The notes: generated by a model from the letters alone, not told the origin. A stretch of 64,000 nucleotides of DNA from CAIKMD01 sp963702925 (GCA_963702925.1 OY969771.1:4650001-4714000), one strand, 5' to 3'; positions 32,739 through 40,984 are shown, counted from the first letter of the stretch. Program-made: numbers and translations.

Positions 32739-33365
32739 CTAGAATCTCGGGCCGATAACAAGCTGCACGATTCCGGCCTCAACAGACCCATCTGCCGAGA
32801 CCCCATCGCGCAACTCGATGCCGGCGTTTTTGATGGCTTCCCAGGCTACGGCGAGTTCAGCAGGGGGGTGGCCTGTGTCTTGGGCCGCGATCCGAAGCCA
32901 TATGCCGGTCAAATCGCCCCCGCCAAACATAATTCCGTGGTCGGTCTGAGTGCGCCAACCGGCACCCTCAAAAATGCCCGCGATCTCGGCGGCATAGGCA
33001 TCGCCGTCAGTAGCCGTCGTTTGTACGAATATCGAAAGAAACCCCGATGGTTTGTCTTTCAACAACCTCGCCAAGCTCGCCTTCTGTTCGTCTGTCAGGT
33101 GCCGAGGCTGCTGACGGTGCTCCAATTCGGCAATCTTGGCGCGGGCCTCCGAAACTTCAGTGGCGTGCTGTGCGTCCTTTTGCTCTTGCTCTATAGTCCT
33201 AGCGCGCTCGGCAGTAGCGACAAGCTCGTCTTTGCGCAAGCCGTAGCGGTGCGAGATCACTTCGCTGACGCCCAACAAAAACAGACAACCGATGCCGAAC
33301 CAAAAATAAAAGCCGCTCCACCAGCCGGCTGTCTCGGCGGAGTTCCATCCGGGCCACCAAGTCAT
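32739..33365 (-). CDS. membrane-anchored coiled-coil protein, passenger of the IS1595 element
   Basis: The 208-residue protein has one N-terminal hydrophobic segment (about 14-33, WWSGFYFWFGIGCLFLLGV). A charged, Glu/Gln/Ala-rich helix likely to form a coiled coil follows (about 45-90), then a globular domain of about 110 residues with LARLLKDKPSGFLSIFVQTT and AYAAEIAGIFEGAGWRTQT. Domains of this last pattern seem to be common in small membrane proteins of unknown role. The stop codon is only 6 nt from the left inverted repeat, so the gene travels with the element. The function is unknown. Confidence 0.75.
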   Translation of the reverse strand: MTWWPGWNSAETAGWWSGFYFWFGIGCLFLLGVSEVISHRYGLRKDELVATAERARTIEQEQKDAQHATEVSEARAKIAELEHRQQPRHLTDEQKASLARLLKDKPSGFLSIFVQTTATDGDAYAAEIAGIFEGAGWRTQTDHGIMFGGGDLTGIWLRIAAQDTGHPPAELAVAWEAIKNAGIELRDGVSADGSVEAGIVQLVIGPRF

Positions 33366-33533
33366 GACTATGCCCCCTCGTTATCGCAATAGGCGCGTCC
33401 TTCCTCTTCGGCTTCAAGTTGGCCGCGTTCATGTCGCGACGCCTAAAGCGAGACTGAAAGAATGAAAACTCTAACTGCCTCGGCCTGCTGGCGTCTTCGC
33501 ATTCTTTCTGAAGCGCTCGCCAGTCAATGCGCT

Positions 33534-34448
33534 TCAGACTCCTGCTATCGCTGCGCCGAAAATGTCGGCGTTCTCGCGGTTGTTATATTTGAACTGCGCT
33601 TCCGCGACGTAGAGAGGCAGATACTTTTTGCTGACGTTGTGGAACGTGCCGACAATCGGCCGCTTGATGATCGACCAGAAGCCTTCAATGGTCTGAGTAT
33701 GAACCGCGCCAACAACGTATTCGCCATGCGTGTGGTGGACGATGGCGGACGGATACTCTTGTCGAACCTTGTGGTAGCCGATCCACTCGTCAGTCACCAA
33801 GAGCGACACCTTGGACGAGACCGTTTCGCGCACAAACTTGGTCAAGGTTTCGCCCCGCACATTCTCGATGACGCGAGCGACGACACGGCCCTTGCGGCTG
33901 ACGGCCCCCGCGATAGGCGTCTTTCCGGAGCCCATGCCACCACGGCCGGGACCGCCACGACCCTTCCCCTTGTGTTTGTTCTTGGCCTTCCCGCCGACAA
34001 ACGTTTCGTCAACCTCGACCACGCCCCCGAGTTGATCAAAATCCTTCTCGACCAGTGCCGCGCGGATGCGATGGCACATATACCAAGCCGTCCGGTAAGA
34101 GCCGAAGCCCATGAACCTTTGAATTTGAAGCGCGCTGACGCCCTTCTTGGCTGTCAGCAACAGGTGGATGACCTTGAACCACTGCCGCAGGTCAACCTTG
34201 GTGTTCTCGAAAATCGTCCCCGCGATGGTCGAGAAGCGGTAGGCGTTTCCCTCGGCGCAGTCAGGGCACTCCCAATGCCATTTGATCGACGGGAGGGGGT
34301 AAGCCTTGGTCGAGCCGCAACGGGGACAATGGACGCCATCGGGCCAGCGGCGCGCGACCAAATAGGCGTCGCAAGCGTCCTCGTCAGGGAACGTCGCTTC
34401 CCATTGGGCGGCAGTCATCATCTGGATCGGCTTCGGCTTCTTGGCCAT
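33534..34448 (-). CDS. IS1595-family (ISXO2-like) transposase
   Basis: The 304-residue protein starts MAKKPKPIQMMTAAQWE and has an N-terminal zinc ribbon, CPRCGSTKAYPLP with WECPDCAEG. A helix-turn-helix-like stretch (KKGVSALQIQRFMGFGSYRTA) is followed by the ISXO2-like DDE domain: Asp in VVEVDETFVGGK, Asp in LLVTDEWIGYHKV, and the late His/Glu region HTQTIEGFWSIIKR with EAQFKYNNRE. All parts look intact, so it may be active. A longer reading from 34484 has no added homology. Gene order within the element is transposase first, passenger second. Confidence 0.93.
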   Translation of the reverse strand: MAKKPKPIQMMTAAQWEATFPDEDACDAYLVARRWPDGVHCPRCGSTKAYPLPSIKWHWECPDCAEGNAYRFSTIAGTIFENTKVDLRQWFKVIHLLLTAKKGVSALQIQRFMGFGSYRTAWYMCHRIRAALVEKDFDQLGGVVEVDETFVGGKAKNKHKGKGRGGPGRGGMGSGKTPIAGAVSRKGRVVARVIENVRGETLTKFVRETVSSKVSLLVTDEWIGYHKVRQEYPSAIVHHTHGEYVVGAVHTQTIEGFWSIIKRPIVGTFHNVSKKYLPLYVAEAQFKYNNRENADIFGAAIAGV

Positions 34449-34519
34449 CGCGGCGCTCCCATTCAACAGGAGGCAGCCTAGCATGCCAAAATCAATCCGT
34501 CAACATGTGCATAATCGCC

Positions 34520-34599
34520 GTTGCGAGGAGCGAAGCGACGAAGCAACCCAGGAAGCGGTCTTAGAAACTGGATTGCTTCGCCTTCGGCTCGCAATGACG
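34520..34599. repeat. palindromic dispersed repeat (CGTCATTGCGAG type), split by the IS1595 element
   Basis: The right arm CTGGATTGCTTCGCCTTCGG continued by CTCGCAATGACG (34568-34599) is the reverse complement, with few changes, of a left arm that begins CGTC (32697-32700), continues in GTTGCGAG and resumes at 34528 as GAGCGAAGCGACGAAGC AACCCAG. Removing the IS and one copy of its duplication restores a hairpin of about 85 bp. This is the common intergenic CGTCATTGCGAGCGAAGCGAAGCAATCCAG repeat of alphaproteobacteria. It lies between the acyl-CoA dehydrogenase and ahpD stops, where it could serve as a bidirectional terminator. Confidence 0.75.
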
Positions 34600-34661
34600 T
34601 TTTCCGTCGAACGGATCGCTCCCTAGAGTAGGGATGCCAGGGCCGGCGTTCTCACGCGCTC

Positions 34662-35195
34662 TCACGCCGCGAGACTTGCCTCGCCATCAAGCGTCGCGGC
34701 AATCGCATGAATGACCGAGGCGATGCGGACGACTTGCTGGACCGCTTCGCGGCTGACGCCCGCCTGGCGCAGCACCTGGTCATGCGCGTCGATGCATTTG
34801 CCGCAGCCATTGATCGCCGAGACCGCCAAGGACCACAGCTCGAAATCGGCTTTCTCGACGCCCGGGTTGGCGATCACGTTCATGCGCAGCCGCGCCGGCA
34901 TGGTCGCGTAGTCGGGATCCGAGGCAAGGTGCGTGAAGCGGTAATAGATGTTGTTCATCGCCATGATCGACGCGGCCGATTTGGCGGCGGCCATCGCCGG
35001 TGCCGGCAAATGCGCGGCGGCTGCGCGCGAGATCGCGTCGATCAGCGCGCCGTTGCGCGCAGCGAGCGCCGTCGCCAACAGCGCGCCCCAACGCTGCTGC
35101 TCGGTCAACATCGTGTCGCTCAACAGCGACGACAGGTTCAGCTTCAAATCCTTGGCATAGTCGGGCAGAGAATTGCGAATCTGTTCCAGGCTCAT
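34662..35195 (-). CDS. ahpD: alkyl hydroperoxidase AhpD
   Basis: AhpD is a thiol peroxidase and reductase that works with AhpC. The 177-residue protein, all helical, has the CxxC active site in AINGCGKCIDAHDQVLRQAG with the conserved His downstream, and the helix MNNIYYRFTHLASDPDYATM. The start at 35195 (MSLEQIRNSLPDYAKDLKLNL) is the usual AhpD beginning and follows AAGGACAAG. It lies 65 nt downstream of ahpC on the same strand and is probably co-transcribed under OxyR. Confidence 0.95.
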   Translation of the reverse strand: MSLEQIRNSLPDYAKDLKLNLSSLLSDTMLTEQQRWGALLATALAARNGALIDAISRAAAAHLPAPAMAAAKSAASIMAMNNIYYRFTHLASDPDYATMPARLRMNVIANPGVEKADFELWSLAVSAINGCGKCIDAHDQVLRQAGVSREAVQQVVRIASVIHAIAATLDGEASLAA

Positions 35196-35260
35196 GGTCT
35201 TGTCCTTTCGTGTTGAGGAAGCTGGCGGGAGCCGAAGCCCCCGCCATCGCCGTTTCGTCG

Positions 35261-35797
35261 TTAGGCCGCCAAGGTCTCTTCGCCCTTCTGCCAATTGCAG
35301 GGGCAGAGCTCGTCGGTCTGCAAGGCATCGAGCACGCGCAGCACTTCCCGCGGATTGCGCCCGACGCTCATGTCGTTCACCGAAACGAAGCGGATGATCC
35401 CTTGCGGATCGACCACGAAGGTCGCGCGCAACGCCACGCCGTCATTCTTGTCGAGAATGCCCAGAGCCGCGCTCAGTTCGCGTTTGATGTCGGCGAGCCA
35501 CGGGAAGGTGACCTTGCCGAGGTCTTCGCGCGACTGGCGCCAGGCGACATGGACGAACTCGCTGTCGATCGACAAGCCGAGCAGCTGCGCGTCGCGGTCG
35601 CGGAATTCGCCTTCGATCTCGTTGAAGCCGACGATTTCGGTCGGGCAGACGAAGGTGAAATCCTTCGGCCAGGCAAAAACCACCAGCCATTTGCCGTCAT
35701 AGCTGTCGTTGCGGACCGGGGTGAAGGCGGTCTTCGGGTTGGTGCCGTTCACCGCCGTCAGGGAAAAACTCGGGAATTTGTCGCCGATCGTCAGCAT
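35261..35797 (-). CDS. ahpC: peroxiredoxin AhpC
   Basis: A cytosolic 2-Cys peroxiredoxin of 178 residues that reduces hydrogen and alkyl peroxides. The peroxidatic cysteine is in KDFTFVCPTEIVGFNEIE, with Thr nearby. WLADIKRELSAALGIL and the Arg in ALRATFVVDPQGIIRFV complete the active site. Resolving cysteines lie at the C-terminus in TDELCPCNWQKGE, the pattern of AhpC enzymes that use AhpD rather than AhpF as reductase. No ahpF is present in the window. The gene is divergent from oxyR across 109 bp. Confidence 0.95.
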   Translation of the reverse strand: MLTIGDKFPSFSLTAVNGTNPKTAFTPVRNDSYDGKWLVVFAWPKDFTFVCPTEIVGFNEIEGEFRDRDAQLLGLSIDSEFVHVAWRQSREDLGKVTFPWLADIKRELSAALGILDKNDGVALRATFVVDPQGIIRFVSVNDMSVGRNPREVLRVLDALQTDELCPCNWQKGEETLAA

Positions 35798-35841
35798 CGC
35801 TCATATCTCCACTGGGTTAGGAAGCCATCGGGCTACGGGAG

Positions 35842-35888
35842 ATAGATGGGCGCTAGCTTGTAATCGTTCTAATGAATAATTATCTTAG
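35842..35888. promoter_or_regulatory. candidate OxyR-binding region between ahpC and oxyR
   Basis: The 109-bp gap contains ATAG-N7-CTAG (35842-35856), close to the OxyR half-site ATAG-N7-CTAT. It is followed after 7 bp by an AT-rich stretch (TCTAATGAATAATTATC) that could hold the second half-site or the oxyR promoter. The position between divergent ahpC and oxyR is the usual one for OxyR control and autoregulation. Confidence 0.4.
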
Positions 35889-35906
35889 TTTTGATCGGAA
35901 AAATCG

Positions 35907-36848
35907 ATGAACGCCCTACCCAGCCTGCAACAGCTCCGCTTCCTCGCCGCCATCGCGGAACACCGCCATTTCGGCCGCGCCGCTTCGGCCTGCGCCGTGA
36001 CCCAATCGACCTTGAGCGCCGGGATTCAGGAGCTCGAGGAAAGGCTGGGCGTGACCTTGGTCGAGCGCGACCGGCGCCGCCTTTTGCTCACGCCTTTGGG
36101 CGAGGAAGTGGTCGCGCGCGGCAAGCGCCTTTTGAGCGACGCCAGCGATTTGGTCGAGGTGGCGCGCGGCGGCAGCGAGCCGCTGTCGGGGCCGTTGCGC
36201 CTTGGCGTGATCCCCACCATCGGGCCTTATCTCGTGCCGGCGATCATGCAGGGGCTCAGCCGCGAGTTTCCGAAGCTCCAACTTTATCTGCGCGAAGAGC
36301 AGACCGCGCCGTTGATCGAGAAACTCGCCGCGGGCCAGCTCGATCTGGTGCTGTTGGCCCTGCCCTATGATGTCGAGGATCTCGAAACCTTGGAGCTCGG
36401 CGAAGACCGGATTTATGCCATCCTGCCGCGCAACCACAAGCTGGCCGGCAAGCGGCGCATCGAACGCGACGCGCTCGCCAGCGAAAACCTGCTCTTGATG
36501 GAAGACGGCCATTGCCTGCGCAGCCACGCGCTCCAAGCCTGCCGCTTGGCCGGCGCAAACCGCAACGAGGTTTTCCAAGGCACTAGCCTGCGCACCGTGA
36601 TCCAGATGACGGCAGGCGGCCTCGGCGTCACCCTCGCGCCGCAGATGGCGTTGGCGAGCGAGCTTCCCGGCGACGGCAGCCTGGTCGCGCGCCCGCTTGC
36701 GGCCGATGCGCCGCCGCGCAGGATCGCGCTGGCCTGGCGGCGCAGCTCGGTGCGCAAGACCGAGTTCCGCCGCTTCGGCGCCTATGTCAAATCGGTTCTG
36801 GACGCGGTATCGCGCACGGCAAAGGCCGCACACACGACAAAGGAATAA
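35907..36848 (+). CDS. oxyR: LysR-family hydrogen peroxide sensor OxyR
   Basis: OxyR activates peroxide defence when two cysteines form a disulfide. The 313-residue protein has an N-terminal winged helix (LRFLAAIAEHRHFGRAASACAVTQSTLSAGIQ) and an LTTR effector domain. The redox motif EDGHCLRSHALQACRLAG places two cysteines nine positions apart, as in E. coli Cys199 and Cys208. Further blocks are GTSLRTVIQMTAGGLGVTL and the C-terminal RRIALAWRRSS. It is divergent from ahpC/ahpD, its expected targets, and converges on an orphan binding-protein gene 3 nt away. Confidence 0.95.
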   Translation: MNALPSLQQLRFLAAIAEHRHFGRAASACAVTQSTLSAGIQELEERLGVTLVERDRRRLLLTPLGEEVVARGKRLLSDASDLVEVARGGSEPLSGPLRLGVIPTIGPYLVPAIMQGLSREFPKLQLYLREEQTAPLIEKLAAGQLDLVLLALPYDVEDLETLELGEDRIYAILPRNHKLAGKRRIERDALASENLLLMEDGHCLRSHALQACRLAGANRNEVFQGTSLRTVIQMTAGGLGVTLAPQMALASELPGDGSLVARPLAADAPPRRIALAWRRSSVRKTEFRRFGAYVKSVLDAVSRTAKAAHTTKE

Positions 36849-36851
36849 GCG

Positions 36852-37868
36852 CTATTCCCGTCCCTGCAAAGGCACGGCGTAGCGCTTGTCGATGATATCG
36901 TCGGCCTTGATCTCGGCTTTGATCTGGCCCTGCGCACGAAACCAATCGATCTGATGGCGGATGTCCTTTGCGTCGAGGCGCAGCTCGGCGTCGAGCCAAG
37001 GCACCGCGATCCGGATGTCTTCTTGCTGCTGATGCGTGTATTTGGCGAGCAGCGCCAGCATTTGCGACGCGCTCGCCCCGTCATGCCGCTGCTCGTTCGC
37101 GTCGGCGAAGGCATCATGGTAATCGCGCGCGCCCTTGCGCAAGGCGCGCAGGAAACGCACGACCTGATCGGATTTTTCATTGGCGGTCTTGGTCGCGGTG
37201 AAAACCGTGTTGGGCTGGCCGTACGGCACTTCGTCGCCGACCCAGCCGAGCAGCTTCGCGTTGCCGCTTGTGAGAAGCTGCATTGCCGGCGTTACCGGAA
37301 AGACTCCGACATCGGCCTGCCCGCCGCCCAGCGCCGTGCTCATATTGGTGTTCGACTGCAGCGGCAGAACGCGGATGTCCTTCAGGTCGAGCCGGTATTT
37401 CTCGACGGCAAGGCCGAGATCGTAATGGAGCTGCGAGCCGATCTGCGTCACCGCGACCGTATGCCCCGCGAGCAGCTTCAACGCGGTCAGCCCGGCTTCA
37501 TAGGCCCGGTTCGACGCGATATAGCCGGCATTCTTGAAACCCGGCATTTCGCGATTCCCGGCCGCGACGATGCGCAACACGCCTTGGCCGGCCAAAGTGT
37601 AGAACGCCGCCGACATGCCGGTCATGCCGTAATCGAGATCGCCCGAGGCGGCGGCGATGGCGATCGGCTGTGCCGCGTCGAAATAGACCAGCTCCGCGTC
37701 GAAGCCTTCGGCGGCGAAATAGCCGCGCTCCGCCGCGACGAAGGCCGGCCCGACCGCAAGAGTCTGCACGATTCCGAGCTTGATCTTTTCCGCGCGTCCT
37801 GGCGCGGCGCCGGCCGCGCACAAGAGCAGCACAGCAAGCATCACCCGCAAACGCGCGGAATACGTCAT
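36852..37868 (-). CDS. orphan periplasmic substrate-binding protein (NMT1/THI5-like)
   Basis: An ABC-importer binding protein of 338 residues with a signal peptide (MTYSARLRVMLAVLLLCAAGAAPGRA). The mature part begins KIKLGIVQTLAVGPAFVAAERGYFAAEGF, typical of the sulfonate/nitrate/taurine and thiamine-precursor binding families, with DLDYGMTGMSAAFYTLAGQG and GGGQADVGVFPVTPAMQLL. The ATG at 37868 follows GGGAGGGGAC. No permease or ATPase gene is adjacent, so the partner transporter is elsewhere or this is a stand-alone solute sensor. The ligand is not inferable. It is convergent with oxyR and divergent from dps. Confidence 0.85.
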   Translation of the reverse strand: MTYSARLRVMLAVLLLCAAGAAPGRAEKIKLGIVQTLAVGPAFVAAERGYFAAEGFDAELVYFDAAQPIAIAAASGDLDYGMTGMSAAFYTLAGQGVLRIVAAGNREMPGFKNAGYIASNRAYEAGLTALKLLAGHTVAVTQIGSQLHYDLGLAVEKYRLDLKDIRVLPLQSNTNMSTALGGGQADVGVFPVTPAMQLLTSGNAKLLGWVGDEVPYGQPNTVFTATKTANEKSDQVVRFLRALRKGARDYHDAFADANEQRHDGASASQMLALLAKYTHQQQEDIRIAVPWLDAELRLDAKDIRHQIDWFRAQGQIKAEIKADDIIDKRYAVPLQGRE

Positions 37869-38064
37869 CTTTTTGTCCCCTCCCCGGCAAATACCGGGCG
37901 CCATTGAGGCATGGCGCTGCGTGCAATTCAAGATAGGCGCCATCGCGCTTTCAGTATTCGACTGGACGTGGCAGCTCGCACTGCCCACATAAAACCACGA
38001 TGCGGCACTAACGTTACGTCTATGACGGTTTGGCAAACATCTTGAAACACGAGGAGGGCGAGCG

Positions 38065-38547
38065 ATGTACAACACGCAAAATGATCTGAACTCCAACGCC
38101 AAAAGGGTTTCCATCGAGATCTTGAATGCGCGCCTCGCCGATGCGATCGATCTCGCCTTGCTGACCAAGCAGGCACATTGGAACATCAAGGGGCCGCAAT
38201 TCATCGCCCTTCACGAAATGATCGACACGTTCCGCACCGAGATCGACGCCCATGTCGACACCATGGCGGAACGCATCGTCCAGCTTGGCGGCACCGCGCT
38301 CGGCACAACCCAGGCGGTTGCCAAGGCAAGCGCCCTCGCGCCCTATCCGACCGATATCCACCAATCGAAAGCCCATCTGGCAGCGCTGATCGAACGCTAT
38401 GGCAAGGCCGCCAATCTCGCGCGCGCCGCGATCGACCAGACCGACGAGGCCGGCGATGCCGACACCGCCGACATCTTCACGGCTTATTCGCGCGCACTCG
38501 ACAAATCGCTCTGGTTCCTTGAAGCGCATATCCAAGAACCCGCCTAA
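38065..38547 (+). CDS. dps: DNA-protecting ferritin-like protein Dps
   Basis: Dps forms a 12-subunit shell that oxidises iron with peroxide and shields DNA in starvation. The 160-residue chain has the ferroxidase ligands in the helix LLTKQAHWNIKGPQF (His) and MIDTFRTEIDAHVDTMAERI (Asp, Glu) and the Trp of AHWN. The N-terminal tail (MYNTQNDLNSNAKR) is the short type with a Lys and Arg. The ATG at 38065 follows GAGGAGGGCG. Its place close to oxyR, ahpC and ahpD fits a peroxide-defence cluster, though its own promoter lies in the 196-bp gap with the binding-protein gene. Confidence 0.95.
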   Translation: MYNTQNDLNSNAKRVSIEILNARLADAIDLALLTKQAHWNIKGPQFIALHEMIDTFRTEIDAHVDTMAERIVQLGGTALGTTQAVAKASALAPYPTDIHQSKAHLAALIERYGKAANLARAAIDQTDEAGDADTADIFTAYSRALDKSLWFLEAHIQEPA

Positions 38548-38595
38548 ACCGAATTCGCCCGGCTGGGCGGTCCAGCGGTAGCGGCGCTAAATCGC

Positions 38596-38624
38596 TTGTT
38601 CTTGTTTTGTTCTTATGCTATCCT
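38596..38624 (+). promoter_or_regulatory. sigma-70-like promoter of the 26-residue membrane peptide
   Basis: TTGTTC (38596-38601) and TATCCT (38619-38624) are separated by 17 bp. The predicted start of transcription is about 23 bp upstream of the peptide ATG, leaving room for the AAGGAGG ribosome-binding site at 38643-38648. Confidence 0.5.
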
Positions 38625-38653
38625 TCCTTGGCAACACGCTCAAGGAGGCTGCA

Positions 38654-38734
38654 ATGGACCGCAACATCGACCGCCAAGGTGCCGCTGTGCTGCTGATCGG
38701 CTGGGTGGTGGCGTTGTTCACCGTCTGGGTGTGA
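38654..38734 (+). CDS. 26-residue single-span membrane peptide
   Basis: The reading frame ATG to TGA encodes a charged N-terminus (MDRNIDRQG) followed by one hydrophobic helix (AAVLLIGWVVALFTVWV) that ends the protein. A strong AAGGAGG site sits 6 nt before the ATG and a good promoter lies 30 bp further up. The frame is too short for automatic callers. It lies 67 nt upstream of a two-component response regulator on the same strand and may share its transcript; small membrane peptides sometimes tune sensor kinases. Function is unknown and no homologue is recalled. Confidence 0.6.
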   Translation: MDRNIDRQGAAVLLIGWVVALFTVWV

Positions 38735-38801
38735 TCGACGCCGAGTCGGCAGGTTCCTTGCCCTTGGCGCCGAAGCGTCGCCAGGGCTAAGGTCTGCCGG
38801 C

Positions 38802-39476
38802 ATGAAATTGCTCGTTATCGAGGATGACCGCGAAGCCGCCGCCTATGTCGTCAAAGGCCTGAACGAGAGCGGCTACGTCGTCGACCTCGCCCATGAGGGA
38901 CGCGACGGGCTGTTCATGGCGAGCTCGGGGAATTACGACGCGCTGATTGTCGACCGCATGCTGCCTGGCATGGACGGGCTCGCGGTCATCGCCGCGTTGC
39001 GCAGCGCCGACATCCGCACGCCGGTCCTGATCCTGAGCGCGCTTGGCGCGGTCGACGATCGCGTGAAAGGCCTGCGCGCGGGCGGCGACGACTATCTCGT
39101 CAAACCTTTCGCCTTTGCCGAGCTGCTGGCGCGGGTCGAAGCCTTGCTCCGCCGCAGCAGCGGCACGCCGACGACGACCAAGCTCACGGTCGGCGACCTT
39201 GAAATGGACCTGCTGGCACGCAATGTCCATCGCGGCACGCAGGAGATCGATCTGTTGCCGCGCGAGTTCCGCCTGCTCGAGTTTCTGATGCGCCACGCCG
39301 GCCAGGTCGTCACCCGCACCATGCTGCTCGAGAATGTCTGGGACTATCATTTCGACCCGCAAACCAACGTCATCGACGTGCATGTGAGCCGCTTGCGCCA
39401 GAAGATCGACAAAGGCTTCGAGAAGCCGCTGCTCCATACGGTGCGGGGGGCGGGCTACCGCCTGAGCGCGGAGTAG
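38802..39476 (+). CDS. OmpR-family response regulator
   Basis: A DNA-binding regulator of 224 residues. The receiver domain (1-115) has the acidic pair in VIEDDREAA, the phosphorylated Asp in ALIVDRMLPGMDGLAV, the Ser in LILSALG and the Lys in DDYLVKPFAFAEL. The C-terminal winged helix (about 125-222) has LLPREFRLLEFLMRHAGQVV, TRTMLLENVWDYHFDP and NVIDVHVSRLRQKIDKG. It is 4 nt upstream of its kinase gene. The signal is unknown; the closest functional resemblance is to QseB/TctD or metal-responsive regulators, which I hold only loosely. Confidence 0.93.
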   Translation: MKLLVIEDDREAAAYVVKGLNESGYVVDLAHEGRDGLFMASSGNYDALIVDRMLPGMDGLAVIAALRSADIRTPVLILSALGAVDDRVKGLRAGGDDYLVKPFAFAELLARVEALLRRSSGTPTTTKLTVGDLEMDLLARNVHRGTQEIDLLPREFRLLEFLMRHAGQVVTRTMLLENVWDYHFDPQTNVIDVHVSRLRQKIDKGFEKPLLHTVRGAGYRLSAE

Positions 39477-39480
39477 CGGC

Positions 39481-40984
39481 GTGCGCCGGTTTCTCAACAC
39501 CGTCGCCTTTCGCCTTGCGGCGGTCTATTTCGGGCTGTTCGCGACCTCAGTCCTGGCGCTGCTCGCCTTCATCTATTTCTCCACCGCCGATTTCATCGAG
39601 CAGCAGACGGAAGCGACGATCGACGCCGAGATTCGCGGCCTGGCCGAGCAATATCAAGAGCACGGCCTGGGCGGGCTTATCGAGATCATCCAAGGCCGGG
39701 TCGCCGCCGCGCAACGCACGCCGAGCCATAGCGACGACACGCTCTATCTGATCACCGACCCTCTCCTCCGGCCGCTCGCCGGAAATCTCGAGAAATGGCC
39801 CGAGGCCGGCGAGCGCGGCAGCGGCTGGATCGGCTTCCCGGTCGAGGACCAGCGCAACGGCGTGACCGAGCGCGACCAGGCGCGCGCCTCGGTGATCGTT
39901 CTGCCGGGCGATTTCCATCTGCTGGTCGGCCGCGATCTGCGCGATGCGCGGCTCTTCCGCAGCCGCATCACCCACACGCTCGGCTGGGCGGCGCTCATCA
40001 CCCTCGCCCTCGGCGTCGTCGGCGGCTTGCTGATGATGCGCAACATGCTGCTTCGGGTCGACGCGGTGAACCGCACCAGCGCGCGCATCATACACGGCGA
40101 TTTGGCGCAGCGCGTGCCGGTCACGGGCAGCGGCGACGAGTTCGACCGGCTGGCGCAGAATCTCAACGCCATGCTCGACCAGATCGAGCGGCTGATGATC
40201 GGCATGCGTCAGGTGACCGACAATATCGCGCATGATCTGCGCACGCCGCTGGCGCGGCTCCGGGCGCGGCTCGAAATGACCTTGATCGAGAAGCCCGACG
40301 CGACCCGCTATGCCGAGGCGCTGCGCGACACCATCGCCGAAGCCGACAATCTGCTCGGCACCTTCAATGCGCTCTTGAGCATCGCCGAGGCCGAGGCCGG
40401 TTCGCGCCGGCAGAACATGGAAGTCGTCGATCTTGCCGATATCGCGCGCAATGTCGCCGAGCTTTACGAACCGGTCGCGGACGATAAAGGGCTCGTGCTG
40501 AAGCTCGCCATCGCCGACCGCCTGCCGGTGCGTGGCGATCGTCACCTGCTGTCGCAGGCGATCGCCAATTTGCTCGACAATGCACTGAAATACACGACCG
40601 AGGGCTATGTCGCGCTCAGCGCCTTGGCCAGCGGCAAGACAGCGCGGGTCGAGGTCGCCGAATTCAGGGCCGGGCGTCCCGGCGGAGCGGCGCGAAGCGG
40701 TGTTCGATCGTTTCGTGCGTCTGGAAGGCAGCCGCAGCACGCCCGGCAACGGGTTGGGGCTCAGCCTCGTGCGCGCCGTGGCAAAGCTGCATGAGGGGTC
40801 GGTTTGGCTCGAGGATAATCTGGCGGACGTGACCACGCCCGGCCTCAAAGCGGTGTTAGAAATTCCCTTGGCGGAGGAGATCCCGCTCTCAGCACCCGAG
40901 CGCAATGCGAACCGGCTCGTCCCCGCTTTGCCCGGTCCGGCTCTCGCGACTGCCGAGCCGGCTCGCGACTTCCGCGAGGCGTAG
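39481..40984 (+). pseudogene. sensor histidine kinase, frameshifted between N and G1 boxes
   Basis: Starting at a GTG (39481), the protein has TM1 (about 8-32), a periplasmic domain of about 130 residues, TM2 (about 165-190), a HAMP region (RTSARIIHGDLAQRVPV), the H box NIAHDLRTPLARLRARLEM and the N box QAIANLLDNALKYT. After RVEVAE the frame is lost. The correct continuation SGPGVPAERREAVFDRFVRLEG, with GNGLGLSLVRAVA (G2 box), lies one base on, from 40664 to the stop at 40984. One extra A in GAATTC (40660-40665) explains it; GATTC would give VADSGPGVP. Corrected length is about 500 residues. Without repair the kinase cannot bind ATP. Confidence 0.85.

Larger units (their letters stand above)
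32709..34519 (-). mobile_element. IS1595-family element with passenger gene, complete (1811 bp)
   Basis: The left end reads GGCGATTATGCATGTATTGACGGAT (32709-32733, quoted in parts: GGCGATTATGCA then TTGACGGAT). The right end read inward gives the same 12 bases, a 4-base variable stretch, and the same TTGACGGAT, so the ends are 25-bp inverted repeats with changes only in the middle. Both are flanked by a perfect 8-bp duplication, GTTGCGAG (32701-32708 and 34520-34527), as expected for IS1595. Inside are the transposase and, beyond it, a second gene on the same strand ending 6 nt from the TIR. The insertion lies in a palindromic repeat. Confidence 0.9.

Noticed and set aside
36852..38204. Thiamine (TPP) riboswitch upstream of the NMT1-like binding protein
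   Set aside because: The leader (37869-38064) lacks the CTGAGA and conserved ACCTGATCTGG-type elements of the TPP aptamer; only a short CCCGG/CCGGG hairpin near the start is present.
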